DNA of 64,000 nucleotides from NCBI RefSeq assembly GCF_009604455.1, contig NZ_WEGL01000001.1:1426001-1490000 (forward strand). Direction: 5' to 3'. A model generated the notes under the pieces. That model saw only the letters and a program-made list of their open reading frames with translations. It ran no database searches and had not been told where the DNA came from. This stretch comes from Streptomyces sp. RB17 (GTDB lineage Bacteria; Actinomycetota; Actinomycetes; Streptomycetales; Streptomycetaceae). Shown in pieces: positions 38,440-46,173 of this stretch. Position 1 is the first letter of the stretch; each line of letters opens with the position of its first letter. The translations under genes and the position numbers were made by a program.

Positions 38440-40005
38440 GTGACGTCCCGTATCCCGCGCGACTCCAGGCTCCGACTCGTCCGACCGCGACCCCTGGCCG
38501 CCGCCCCCAGAGCTGTGAACCAGCGGCGCCCGCGCCGCGCCGCACCCCGGCCTCCGGAGGGCACGCCGGCCCCCGCGGAACTGGCTGGAATGGCCCGCAG
38601 CGGGCTGGCCGGCCCGGTCCGGGTCGCCCGCTGGGCCGACGCCGCACTCGGCCCCGGCAGCGACGGCGCCACCGCCGACGGCAAGGCCACCCTCTCCGAC
38701 TCCACGGCCCGACGCGCCGCCGCCGACCTGGGCCTGAGCGTCGATCAGATCCGCACCGACTGGGACACCGCACGCCTCGCCGGACTCGTCGAGGTGCACG
38801 GCGACAGCGCGCGCCCCGGCTGGCGGCTGCGCGCCTGGGACCGCGACGACAGCGCCGTACTGCGCGGCTGGGTCGCCCTCTTCGACGCCTGGTCGCTCGC
38901 CTCCCCGGAATCCGAGGAGCACGAGCCGGCCGCCGTCGCCGAGGTCGTCTCGGCCATGCCGCAGGTGCTCTCCTTCCTCCAGCTGTCCGCCGGGCCCGTC
39001 CCGGTGGAGCAGCTCCTCGACCTGCTGCAGCAGCGGGTCACCGAACTGCGCACCGAGCGCTGCGAGGTGCCCTACGAGCCGGGCGGCGAGCAGCCCGGCG
39101 AGTCCGGGTCCGCCCGGCCGACCGTGCCGGCGGCCCGGCAGCCGTCCGAGCCCGGCTCCGCACAGCCTGTGGTGTCGGAAGCGCGGGGGGCCTCCGAGCC
39201 GGGGCACTCGGGCCCGGCGGCCGGCGCCCCGGACCCGGGGGACCGCACGGCCGCCGTCGCGGAAGACACCGCGCCCGCCGGCGACACCCCGCTCGAACCC
39301 CTCCTCGACTGGGCGCTGCGGGCCCTCGCCTCGGTCGGCGCGCTGACCTACGGCGACGGCCAGGCCACCCTCACCCCGCTGGGCAGCTGGGCGGTGTGGG
39401 TCAAGCTGGAGCAGATCTGCGTGGCCGCGCAGAGCCCGGCCGGCAACATCGAGCAGTCCGCCGAGGACATGCTCCGCGGCTGCGCCCAGCTCCGCCCCAA
39501 CGCCGCCCGCGCCGAATACCGCGCGTGGCTCGCCGCCCGCACGGTCGGCGCCGCCGTCACCGAGCTGATCCACGCCGCGCGCGGCGAGGACGCCCTGCTG
39601 CGCGGCCTGGCCTTCGAGGCGCTGCGCGTCGTGGGCGCCCCCGCCGAGCCCGACGTGCGCGCCGTCGTGGACGAGCCGGCCCTGCGGCCCTACGCCCTGC
39701 TGTGGCTCGCCGAGCACGACGGGATCGACCCGGAGGACGCCCACGAGGTCCTCACCCGGCAGGAGGCGACCTGGCTGTGGGTGGACACGGCCGCCGCCGT
39801 CGCCGACCACGGCGAGTCGCCGATGCTGGTCCGGCATCTGGAGTCCGCGGTGCAGCCCACCGTCCCCCAGATGCTCGACGAGGTCCGCGCCGTCGGGCAC
39901 CCGCGTACCGTGCAGGTCCTGGTCGCGCTCGCCGCCGCGCATCCCGACCCGGCCCTGGCCAAGGCCGTGCGCCGGGCCGCCTTCCAGGTGCACACCGGAG
40001 GATGA
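38440..40005 (+). CDS. Protein of unknown function with Pro/Ser/Glu-rich linker
   Basis: 521-aa protein that I do not recognise. The N-terminus is very basic (RDSRLRLVRPRPLAAAPRAV...RRPRRAAPRP). Residues about 100-235 look alpha-helical (RAAADLGLSVDQIRTDWDTA, winged-helix-like). Residues about 230-265 are low-complexity, with PSEPGS/ASEPGHSG-type repeats. The C-terminal half (about 290-521) contains helical repeats with EDALLRGLAFEALRVVGAP and HPRTVQVLVALAAAHPDPAL, reminiscent of HEAT repeats. There is no signal peptide or TM. GTG 38440 was chosen because GGAAG lies upstream. It stands alone between the hydrolase and the VOC gene. Confidence 0.78.
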   Translation: MTSRIPRDSRLRLVRPRPLAAAPRAVNQRRPRRAAPRPPEGTPAPAELAGMARSGLAGPVRVARWADAALGPGSDGATADGKATLSDSTARRAAADLGLSVDQIRTDWDTARLAGLVEVHGDSARPGWRLRAWDRDDSAVLRGWVALFDAWSLASPESEEHEPAAVAEVVSAMPQVLSFLQLSAGPVPVEQLLDLLQQRVTELRTERCEVPYEPGGEQPGESGSARPTVPAARQPSEPGSAQPVVSEARGASEPGHSGPAAGAPDPGDRTAAVAEDTAPAGDTPLEPLLDWALRALASVGALTYGDGQATLTPLGSWAVWVKLEQICVAAQSPAGNIEQSAEDMLRGCAQLRPNAARAEYRAWLAARTVGAAVTELIHAARGEDALLRGLAFEALRVVGAPAEPDVRAVVDEPALRPYALLWLAEHDGIDPEDAHEVLTRQEATWLWVDTAAAVADHGESPMLVRHLESAVQPTVPQMLDEVRAVGHPRTVQVLVALAAAHPDPALAKAVRRAAFQVHTGG

Positions 40006-40021
40006 GCGGCGCGGGGGCCGC

Positions 40022-40435
40022 TCAGGCTCCTATCTCGGGGGCGTACGTCCCGAAGCTCCAGATGTTGCCCTCGGCGTCCCGGGCCATGTAGTCCCGCGAG
40101 CCGTAGTCCTGGTCCGTCGGGGGCATCAGGATCTCCACGCCGTGCTCCAGGGCCCGTTGGTGGTGGGCGTCCACGTCGTCCACGACCACGTACACCCCGG
40201 CGGGCCCCGCGTCCTTCATCGCCGTGTCGAAGAGGCCGCCGCGGCCCTTGGAGCCGATCATCACCGCGCCGTTGCCCTGGACCAGCTCGGCGTGCATCAC
40301 CTTGCCGTCCTGCGTCTCGTACACCGACAGCTCGGTGAAGCCGAGGGCCTCCGTGAGCTGCTTGATCGCCGCCTTCGCGTCCCCGTACAGCAGCGTGGGG
40401 TAGAGACTCGGCCGTCCGCCGCCCGTGCCTGCCAT
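40022..40435 (-). CDS. VOC family protein (glyoxalase/bleomycin-resistance fold)
   Basis: Small cytoplasmic protein of 137 aa with paired beta-alpha-beta-beta-beta modules. Visible are SLYPTLLYGDAKAAIKQLTE, TQDGKVMHAELVQGNGAVMI, PAGVYVVVDDVDAHHQRALE and SRDYMARDAEGNIWSFGTY, the last the typical 'D-x-G-N-x-W-x-F' ending. The PhnB/SBP-like branch uses such folds for metal-dependent reactions or ligand binding. GGAG lies nine bases before ATG 40435. It is convergent with the 521-aa unknown gene, ending 16 bp away. Confidence 0.87.
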   Translation of the reverse strand: MAGTGGGRPSLYPTLLYGDAKAAIKQLTEALGFTELSVYETQDGKVMHAELVQGNGAVMIGSKGRGGLFDTAMKDAGPAGVYVVVDDVDAHHQRALEHGVEILMPPTDQDYGSRDYMARDAEGNIWSFGTYAPEIGA

Positions 40436-40607
40436 GCCGATCACTCCTTCGTGTGTCGGTTCCGTGGCGTCCCGTTCAGTCTTGCAGCCGCCACTGACAA
40501 CGCCCCGGCGGAAAGGTGCCGCACCGCTTCGTACCGCCGTTCCGGCAGCCCTGCGGCAGCCCTGAGCGTGAGGGTGGGGAGTCGCACGTTCGGGGGTTCG
40601 GGGCCGG

Positions 40608-41049
40608 GTGACGCCGGAGACGTGGACGTACGGTGCGGCGCGCTGCGGCGGCGGGGCGGTGGCAGCCGCCCCGAGCGAACCAGGACTCGCCGTCCCACCG
40701 CGCCGGCGGTACACGCGCGTGGGGCGTCGGCCCGTCGCCGTGCGGGCCACGCGCGTGGAGGCGATCGCGCTGTGGGAGGACGGGCTGCTGACCGGCGCCG
40801 ACGGCGGCACCGGCGTACTGCGCCCCCTCGGCCACGGCATCCTCGAGGTGGTCACCCCGTACCGCGTCACCGCGTACCGCATCACGGCGCGGTGCGGCCC
40901 CGCTGATCGCCCGGCCGTGCGCGCAGGGCGCCCGGACCGGGCAGCTCGTCGCCCTGGACGACCTCGGGCGGACCACACCGGACCGCACGCCGTTCGGCGA
41001 CGATCTTCCGTGCCGATCTCCGCAGCACGGACCGAACGCGCGGACGTAG
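40608..41049 (+). pseudogene. Frameshifted relic of a larger conserved protein
   Basis: From GTG 40608 one frame reads VEAIALWEDGLLTGADGG and LGHGILEVVTPYRVTAYRIT with normal codon use up to about 40895. The coherent reading then jumps to the +1 frame at 40897, giving APLIARPCAQGARTGQLVAL and DDLGRTTPDRTPFGDDLP, and ends at TAG 41047. Both halves look like one Streptomyces protein with a beta-propeller-like 'PYRVTAYR...' section, from which a block appears to be missing. The symptoms fit an internal deletion plus frameshift. A sequencing error is possible. Product unknown. Confidence 0.45.
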
Positions 41050-41085
41050 AAAAACAGCTTGCATGCCCCCGTTAGACTTCTCCCC

Positions 41086-41109
41086 ATGGCCATTCTCCTC
41101 GCGCATTAG
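41086..41109 (+). CDS. Seven-codon upstream ORF (leader peptide candidate) before the ABC-F gene
   Basis: ATG GCC ATT CTC CTC GCG CAT TAG encodes MAILLAH, 60 bp before the ABC-F start. TAGACT (41073-41078) fits a -10 element whose transcript would begin at about 41085, almost at the ATG, so the peptide could be read from a leaderless mRNA. GGCGGG (41112-41117) can pair with CCCGCC (41136-41141) just after it. ABC-F resistance genes are often controlled by ribosome stalling on such short ORFs. No -35 consensus was found. Confidence 0.5.
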   Translation: MAILLAH

Positions 41110-41168
41110 ACGGCGGGAACGTCCTCAGCCGCCCACCCGCCAATCCCTGTACGCCCTGGAGTCTGTCC

Positions 41169-42767
41169 GTGATCTCCGCCTCCGGTATCGAGCTGCGCGC
41201 CGGTGCGCGCGTCCTCATCGAGAACGCCACCTTCCGTGTCGCCAAGGGCGACCGCATCGGACTCGTCGGCCGCAACGGCGCCGGCAAGACCACCCTCACC
41301 AAGTGCCTGGCCGGCGAGGGCATCCCGGCCTCCGGCCAGATCACCCGCTCCGGCGAGGTCGGCTACCTCCCCCAGGACCCCCGCACCGGCGACCTCGACG
41401 TCCTCGCCCGGGACCGGATCCTGTCCGCGCGCGGGCTCGACGTACTGATCCGCAAGATGCGCGAGAACGAGGAGCGGATCGCGAACGGCAAGGGCGGCAC
41501 CCGCGAGAAGGCCCTCAAGCAGTACGAGCGCCAGGAGACCGAGTTCCTCACCAAGGGCGGGTACTCGGCCGAGGCCGAGGCCGCCACCATCGCCGCCGCG
41601 CTGAACCTGCCCGACCGGGTCCTCGGTCAGCCGCTGCACACCCTCTCCGGCGGTCAGCGCCGCCGTATCGAACTGGCCCGCATCCTGTTCTCGGACGCGG
41701 ACACCCTGCTCCTCGACGAGCCGACCAACCACCTCGACGCGGACTCGATCATCTGGCTGCGGGACTACCTGAAGACCTACCGCGGCGGCTTCATCGTCAT
41801 CAGTCACGATGTCGATCTCGTCGACACCGTGGTCAACAAGGTGTTCTACCTGGACGCCAACCGGTCCGCGATCGACATCTACAACATGGGCTGGAAGCTC
41901 TACCAGCAGCAGCGCGAGGCCGACGAGAAGCGCCGCAAGCGGGAGCGGGCCAACGCGGAGAAGAAGGCCGCCGCCCTCAACGCCCAGGCCGACAAGATGC
42001 GCGCCAAGGCCACCAAGACGGTCGCCGCGCAGAACATGGCCCGCCGGGCCGAGAAGCTGCTCTCCGGCCTCGAAGCGGTCCGGATGTCCGACAAGGTCGC
42101 CAAGCTGCGCTTCCCGGAGCCCGCGCCCTGCGGCAAGACCCCGCTGACGGCCGAGAGCCTGTCGAAGTCGTACGGCTCGCTGGAGATCTTCACCGACGTC
42201 GACCTCGCCATCGACAAGGGCTCCCGGGTGGTCATCCTCGGCCTCAACGGCGCGGGCAAGACCACGCTGCTGCGCCTGCTCGCCGGCGTCGAGAAGCCGG
42301 ACACCGGCCAGGTCGTCGCCGGCCACGGCCTCAAGCTCGGCTACTACGCCCAGGAGCACGAGACCCTGGACGCCGACCGCACGGTCCTGGAGAACATGCG
42401 CTCGGCCGCCCCCGACATGGACCTGGTCGAGGTCCGCAAGGTGCTGGGCTCGTTCCTGTTCTCCGGCGACGACGTCGACAAGCCGGCCGGCGTCCTCTCC
42501 GGCGGTGAGAAGACCCGTCTCGCCCTGGCGACCCTGGTGGTCTCCTCGGCGAACGTGCTCCTGCTCGACGAGCCGACCAACAACCTCGACCCCGCCAGCC
42601 GCGAGGAGATCCTCGGCGCCCTGCGCACCTACAAGGGCGCGGTCGTCCTCGTCACGCACGACGAGGGCGCCGTCGAGGCCCTCCAGCCGGAGCGGATCAT
42701 CCTGCTGCCGGACGGCGTCGAGGACCTGTGGGGTTCCGACTACGCGGACCTCGTCGCCCTGGCGTGA
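41169..42767 (+). CDS. ABC-F family ATPase (ribosome-associated / resistance-type)
   Basis: Soluble twin-ATPase of 532 aa without membrane segments; ABC-F proteins act on the ribosomal E site. The first nucleotide domain has GLVGRNGAGKTTLTK near residue 35, LSGGQRRRIELARILF and LLLDEPTNHLDADS. The second has ILGLNGAGKTTLLRLL near residue 355, LSGGEKTRLALATL and LLLDEPTNNLDP. The linker between them (about 255-305) is highly charged and helical (EADEKRRKRERANAEKKAA), the region that reaches toward the peptidyl-transferase centre. The start is GTG 41169 with GGAG upstream. The upstream seven-codon ORF suggests translational attenuation. Confidence 0.94.
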   Translation: MISASGIELRAGARVLIENATFRVAKGDRIGLVGRNGAGKTTLTKCLAGEGIPASGQITRSGEVGYLPQDPRTGDLDVLARDRILSARGLDVLIRKMRENEERIANGKGGTREKALKQYERQETEFLTKGGYSAEAEAATIAAALNLPDRVLGQPLHTLSGGQRRRIELARILFSDADTLLLDEPTNHLDADSIIWLRDYLKTYRGGFIVISHDVDLVDTVVNKVFYLDANRSAIDIYNMGWKLYQQQREADEKRRKRERANAEKKAAALNAQADKMRAKATKTVAAQNMARRAEKLLSGLEAVRMSDKVAKLRFPEPAPCGKTPLTAESLSKSYGSLEIFTDVDLAIDKGSRVVILGLNGAGKTTLLRLLAGVEKPDTGQVVAGHGLKLGYYAQEHETLDADRTVLENMRSAAPDMDLVEVRKVLGSFLFSGDDVDKPAGVLSGGEKTRLALATLVVSSANVLLLDEPTNNLDPASREEILGALRTYKGAVVLVTHDEGAVEALQPERIILLPDGVEDLWGSDYADLVALA

Positions 42768-43051
42768 TCCACTGCGTATGGATCATTCGGCTCATCGGTG
42801 ATCCATCATCTGTGTGAGATCTCCTCGTATCGAGGTGTGTCGTACACGGATTTCCCGGCCGATCCCTTGCGCGCCAAGGGATCGGCCGTCGCGCGTCCCT
42901 GACCTGGCACTTCGCGGATCCACCCGTTCGGCCCCCTGGACACCACCCCCTGGAATCCTTGATTCCGCTTGTGGGGATCCACTCCTGTCGTCACAACGAT
43001 GTCTCACGGACCTTGCCGAATGGGTGGCCATCACGCCCAAGAGGGGTGATC
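42766..43051. promoter_or_regulatory. Cluster of nine GATC sites upstream of the gbn-like gene
   Basis: GATC occurs at 42766, 42781, 42800, 42818, 42861, 42880, 42917, 42976 and 43048, i.e. nine in 286 bp. In DNA of this composition one is expected per several hundred bases. GATC is the core recognised by Gbn, the protein encoded directly downstream, so this looks like an autoregulatory or nucleating region. No gene is otherwise visible in this 323-bp gap. Confidence 0.6.
42857..42887. terminator. Perfect 13-bp inverted repeat carrying two GATC sites
   Basis: GGCCGATCCCTTG and CAAGGGATCGGCC pair exactly around CGCGC, 90 bp after the ABC-F stop. It may end the ABC-F transcript, or serve as a paired Gbn site, since each arm contains one GATC. 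Confidence 0.65.
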
Positions 43052-43090
43052 ATGAGGAGACCAGAGCGCACTTCCCATGAGGAGGCACGG

Positions 43091-43312
43091 GTGGCCGAGA
43101 CTCTGAAGAAGGGCAGCCGGGTGACCGGCGCCGCGCGCGACAAGCTCGCGGCAGACCTGAAGAAGAAGTACGACTCCGGTGCGAGCATCCGGGCGCTGGC
43201 CGAGGAGACCGGCCGCTCGTATGGCTTCGTGCACCGGATGCTCAGTGAGTCGGGCGTCACGCTTCGTGGGCGTGGCGGAGCGACCCGGGGCAAGAAGGCC
43301 GCATCGTCCTGA
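43091..43312 (+). CDS. gbn: Gbn-like small nucleoid-associated protein (HTH)
   Basis: 73-aa basic DNA-binding protein. It has the sequence VAETLKKGSRVTGAAR, a single helix-turn-helix DSGASIRALAEETGRSYGFV (about residues 32-51), and a basic tail RGRGGATRGKKAASS. The size and sequence fit Gbn, the GATC-binding nucleoid-associated protein of S. coelicolor (SCO1839), which affects sporulation timing and antibiotic production; the identification is by recall and synteny. GTG 43091 has a perfect GAGGAGG ribosome site. The upstream DNA is unusually rich in GATC. Confidence 0.88.
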   Translation: MAETLKKGSRVTGAARDKLAADLKKKYDSGASIRALAEETGRSYGFVHRMLSESGVTLRGRGGATRGKKAASS

Positions 43313-43438
43313 CGCCGGGCGGTCCGCCTTCGATGGTGGCCACCCGGTCGGCAGACTGGTCGACCGGGTGGTTACTGTGCAGTCACTTAGCATGCCGCAA
43401 CGGCACTGTGTGATGACCGCACCCATCGGAGGCGCCCC

Positions 43439-44242
43439 ATGGCTTCGCCCGACCAGGACCTCGCTCCTGCACTCGACAAGGACGGCGTACGGCTCACCGT
43501 CGACGACGCGCTCGCCACGGTGACGCTGACCAATCCGGCCAAGCGCAACGCGCAGAGCCCCGCCCTGTGGCGGGCGCTCACCGAGGCCGGCCGGCTGCTG
43601 CCGGGCTCCGTCCGTGTCGTCGTGCTGCGCGGTGAGGGCAGGTCCTTCTCCGCCGGTCTCGACCGGCAGATGTTCACCCCGGAGGGGATCCCGGGCGAGT
43701 CGACCTTCATCGAACTCGCGCGCCGTGACGACGCCGGGCTCGACGCGAGCATCGCCGAGTTCCAGGAGGCGTTCACCTGGTGGCGGCGCAGCGACATCGT
43801 GTCCATCGCCGCCGTCCAGGGGCACGCCATCGGGGCCGGCTTCCAGCTCGCGCTCGCGTGCGATCTGCGGGTCGTCGCGGACGACGTGCAGTTCGCCATG
43901 CGCGAGACCAGCCTCGGCCTCGTCCCCGATCTGACCGGCACTCACCCGCTGGTCGGTCTCGTCGGGTACGCCCGCGCGCTCGAGATCTGCGCGACCGGAC
44001 GGTTCGTCGGCGCTGCGGAGTCGGTGGCGTCGGGGCTGGCCAACGTGGCCGTGCCCGGTGACCAACTGGACGAGGCCGTGCGGGACTTGGCGGCCGCGCT
44101 GCTGGCTGCGCCGCGGGACGCCGTGGTCGAGACCAAGGCGTTGTTGCAGGGTGCCGTGGATCGTACGTACGACGAGCAGCGTGCGGCGGAGCGGGCTGCT
44201 CAGGCCCGGCGACTCAGGGATCTGGCCGGCCTCGGCGAATGA
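43439..44242 (+). CDS. Enoyl-CoA hydratase/isomerase (crotonase) family protein
   Basis: Cytoplasmic crotonase-fold acyl-CoA enzyme of 267 aa. The oxyanion-hole loops are RGEGRSFSAGLD and VQGHAIGAGFQLALACDL. Of the two catalytic Glu of true hydratases, the second is kept (Glu156 in RETSLG) but the first is replaced by Gln136 (GAGFQLA). This argues against standard water addition and for an isomerase, thioesterase or other crotonase reaction. The C-terminal helical part (DEQRAAERAAQARRLRDL) is normal. The substrate is not evident from context. Confidence 0.87.
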   Translation: MASPDQDLAPALDKDGVRLTVDDALATVTLTNPAKRNAQSPALWRALTEAGRLLPGSVRVVVLRGEGRSFSAGLDRQMFTPEGIPGESTFIELARRDDAGLDASIAEFQEAFTWWRRSDIVSIAAVQGHAIGAGFQLALACDLRVVADDVQFAMRETSLGLVPDLTGTHPLVGLVGYARALEICATGRFVGAAESVASGLANVAVPGDQLDEAVRDLAAALLAAPRDAVVETKALLQGAVDRTYDEQRAAERAAQARRLRDLAGLGE

Positions 44243-44279
44243 CCCCTGCGCCGGCAGGGCAACCGGCGCCGGTCACCGC

Positions 44280-45002
44280 TCAGCCGACCGCCGTCACCAG
44301 CACCGCCACCGTCGGCCTGTCCTCCAGCGCGGCCGTCACGGCCGTACGCACCTGCCGGGCCACCTCGACGGCCCGGCGGTCCGCGCCGGTCGCCAGCTCC
44401 ACGCGCGCGTGCCGGTGCGGCAGTGCCGTAGCGGCCGTGCGTTCCTCCAGGTGGACCGCCCGGCCGAGACCGCCGAGGGAGCCCGTCAGTGCGGTCACCC
44501 CGGGGACGGACAGCGCGGCCGCGGCCACCCGGACCTCGTCCGGGTCCGTGGGCTCCCGTGCGGATACCGGCTGCGGTGCACGCACCTCGGCGGCCGGCTC
44601 CGCCACCTCCAGCAGGTCGGTGACCCGCAGGTCCACCTCCGTCACCGCGAGCCCGAGCCGCTCCGTCGCGGCCGTCGCCAGTGTCCGCCGTAGCCCGGAC
44701 GTCACCGCCGGCAGTGGCTCGGCGGCCGTCGCGGCGAAGTCCGCCGTCAGCCGCAGTGGGCCCGGCGGCAGCGCGCTCGGCGGAGCCGGTACGACGGGCT
44801 CGGGCGCCTCTTCCGGATCGGCGAGCGCGAGCCGCAGCGCACCGAGCCGCACCCCGGGCAGCCCCTCCGCCACCGCGCGCTCCAGCACCGCCGCGGCCGC
44901 GGCCTCCGCGATCCAGGCGCCGTCACGCGGCCCGCCGAGCGGCAGCAGTCTGCCCAGCCCGATCTGGCGCCGCACCACCTGTGTCCACCGGTCCGCCGTC
45001 AT
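44280..45002 (-). CDS. Conserved actinobacterial protein ('nucleopolyhedrovirus P10 family' type)
   Basis: 240-aa protein, mostly Ala/Val/Leu/Arg with a Pro-rich middle (PEPVVPAPPSALPPGPLRL). The first half shows RRQIGLGRLLPLGGPRDGAW, and the second repeats short beta-like elements (VTEVDLRVTDLLEV, VRVAAAALSVPGVTALTGSL). The last part, VPGVTAL and ARVELATGADRRAVEVARQV, resembles the Asp23/Gls24 folds next door, which also score paired 'V-x-V-x-V-x-L' strands. ATG 45002 has GGAGG directly upstream. Divergent from the Asp23 island and perhaps functionally linked to it. No known function. Confidence 0.75.
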   Translation of the reverse strand: MTADRWTQVVRRQIGLGRLLPLGGPRDGAWIAEAAAAAVLERAVAEGLPGVRLGALRLALADPEEAPEPVVPAPPSALPPGPLRLTADFAATAAEPLPAVTSGLRRTLATAATERLGLAVTEVDLRVTDLLEVAEPAAEVRAPQPVSAREPTDPDEVRVAAAALSVPGVTALTGSLGGLGRAVHLEERTAATALPHRHARVELATGADRRAVEVARQVRTAVTAALEDRPTVAVLVTAVG

Positions 45003-45098
45003 TCCTCCAGCCTGCCGTATCACCGGCGCGCGGAGGGGGAACCTTGCTTACGGTGGTCGAGGACGATCGAAGGGGACGACCGAAAGGGACGTACGGCG

Positions 45099-45569
45099 AT
45101 GACCGATATGACGACGACCCCCGAGGACGAGCAGGAGCCGCAGGTTTCGACCCGTAAGGCGACCCGGCGCGGCGGCGGAGACCCCGCGACCCGTGGACGG
45201 ACGACCATCGCCGACGGCGTCGTGGAGAAGATCGCCGCTCTCGCGGCCCGGGACGTGGTCGGTGTCCACGCCCTGGGCAGCGGCCTGGCCCGCACCTTCG
45301 GTGCCGTGCGCGACCGGGTGCCCGGCGGCTCCAAGTCGGTCACCCGGGGCGTGAAGGCCGAGGTCGGCGAGGTGCAGACGGCGCTCGACCTGGAGATCGT
45401 CGTGGACTACGGCGTCTCGATCGGCGATGTCGCCCACGCCGTGCGGGAGAACGTGATCACCGCCGTGGAACGCATGGCCGGACTCGAGGTGGTCGAGGTC
45501 AACATCGCGGTGAGCGACGTCAAACTGCCCGAGGAAGAGGAAGAAGAGCCGGAGCCCCGGATCCAGTGA
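45099..45569 (+). CDS. Asp23/Gls24 family envelope stress protein
   Basis: 156-aa cytoplasmic, probably membrane-tethered stress protein. The Asp23 fold shows TTIADGVVEKIAALAARDVV, GVHALGSGLARTFGAVRDRV and EIVVDYGVSIGDVAHAVREN...VEVNIAVSDVKLP. N- and C-termini are charged, the latter strongly acidic (EEEEEEPEPRIQ). In other Gram-positives Asp23 forms a membrane layer anchored by AmaP. This is the first gene of a five-gene plus-strand island (45099-47374), the last of which encodes an AmaP-like protein. Confidence 0.9.
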   Translation: MTDMTTTPEDEQEPQVSTRKATRRGGGDPATRGRTTIADGVVEKIAALAARDVVGVHALGSGLARTFGAVRDRVPGGSKSVTRGVKAEVGEVQTALDLEIVVDYGVSIGDVAHAVRENVITAVERMAGLEVVEVNIAVSDVKLPEEEEEEPEPRIQ

Positions 45570-45615
45570 GCCCCGGTCCCGGACCCTGCACGCCTGACGA
45601 GCTGAGGAGCGCACC

Positions 45616-45810
45616 ATGAGCATGGCCGTGGTCGGCATGATCGCCGGAATGGCGCTGGGCTTCGCCGGGTACTTCGGCGGCTTCGCCGCCTTTCTACTGG
45701 TGGCGGCGCTGGGCGCGATCGGGTTCGTCGTCGGCCGGTTCGCGGAGGGCGACCTCGAACTGGGGGACTTCTTCCGCACCCGTGGCGACCGGCGCGACCG
45801 GCGGCGGTGA
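45616..45810 (+). CDS. Small membrane protein (DUF2273-like) of the Asp23 island
   Basis: 64 aa with two hydrophobic stretches (AVVGMIAGMALGFAGYFGGF and AFLLVAALGAIGFVVGRFAE) and an Arg/Asp-rich tail (RTRGDRRDRRR). GAGGAG lies nine bases before the ATG. DUF2273 proteins regularly accompany Asp23 genes and are thought to be envelope components. It is 46 bp after the first Asp23 gene and 6 bp before the next. Confidence 0.82.
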   Translation: MSMAVVGMIAGMALGFAGYFGGFAAFLLVAALGAIGFVVGRFAEGDLELGDFFRTRGDRRDRRR

Positions 45811-45816
45811 CCGCGG

Positions 45817-46173
45817 GTGAGTGCCGAGACCGGCGCGGCGCGCCCGCCGTCGGCCCTCGTGCCGCCGGGCGAGCGCGGCGCCACCTGGATCGCCGACCGG
45901 GTCGTGGCGAAGATCGCCGCGCAGGCCGCCCGGGAGGCGCTGCCGCCGCTGCCCGCCGAGGCGGCCGCCCCGCACGCCGTGGTCGTCGTGAACCGGCAGG
46001 CGGCCCGCGTCCGTGTCCACCTCGAACTCGGCTACCCCTGCGACATCGGCGCCCACTGCGCCGCCGTGCGTCGCCATGTCACCGAGCGGGTAGGCGCCTT
46101 GGTGGACATGGAGGTGCCCGAGGTCGCCGTCCAGGTCGAACGGCTGCACCCGGCACCGCACGGGAGGGCGTGA
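45817..46173 (+). CDS. Second, divergent Asp23/Gls24 family protein
   Basis: 118 aa, start GTG 45817. WIADRVVAKIAAQAAREALP is the same alpha-helical element as in the first Asp23 protein, and ARVRVHLELGYPCDIGAHCA and EVPEVAVQVERLHP give the beta part. Conservation is weaker than in the first copy. The stop overlaps the next ATG by one base (TGATG). Paralogous pairs allow mixed Asp23 layers (inference). Confidence 0.82.
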   Translation: MSAETGAARPPSALVPPGERGATWIADRVVAKIAAQAAREALPPLPAEAAAPHAVVVVNRQAARVRVHLELGYPCDIGAHCAAVRRHVTERVGALVDMEVPEVAVQVERLHPAPHGRA

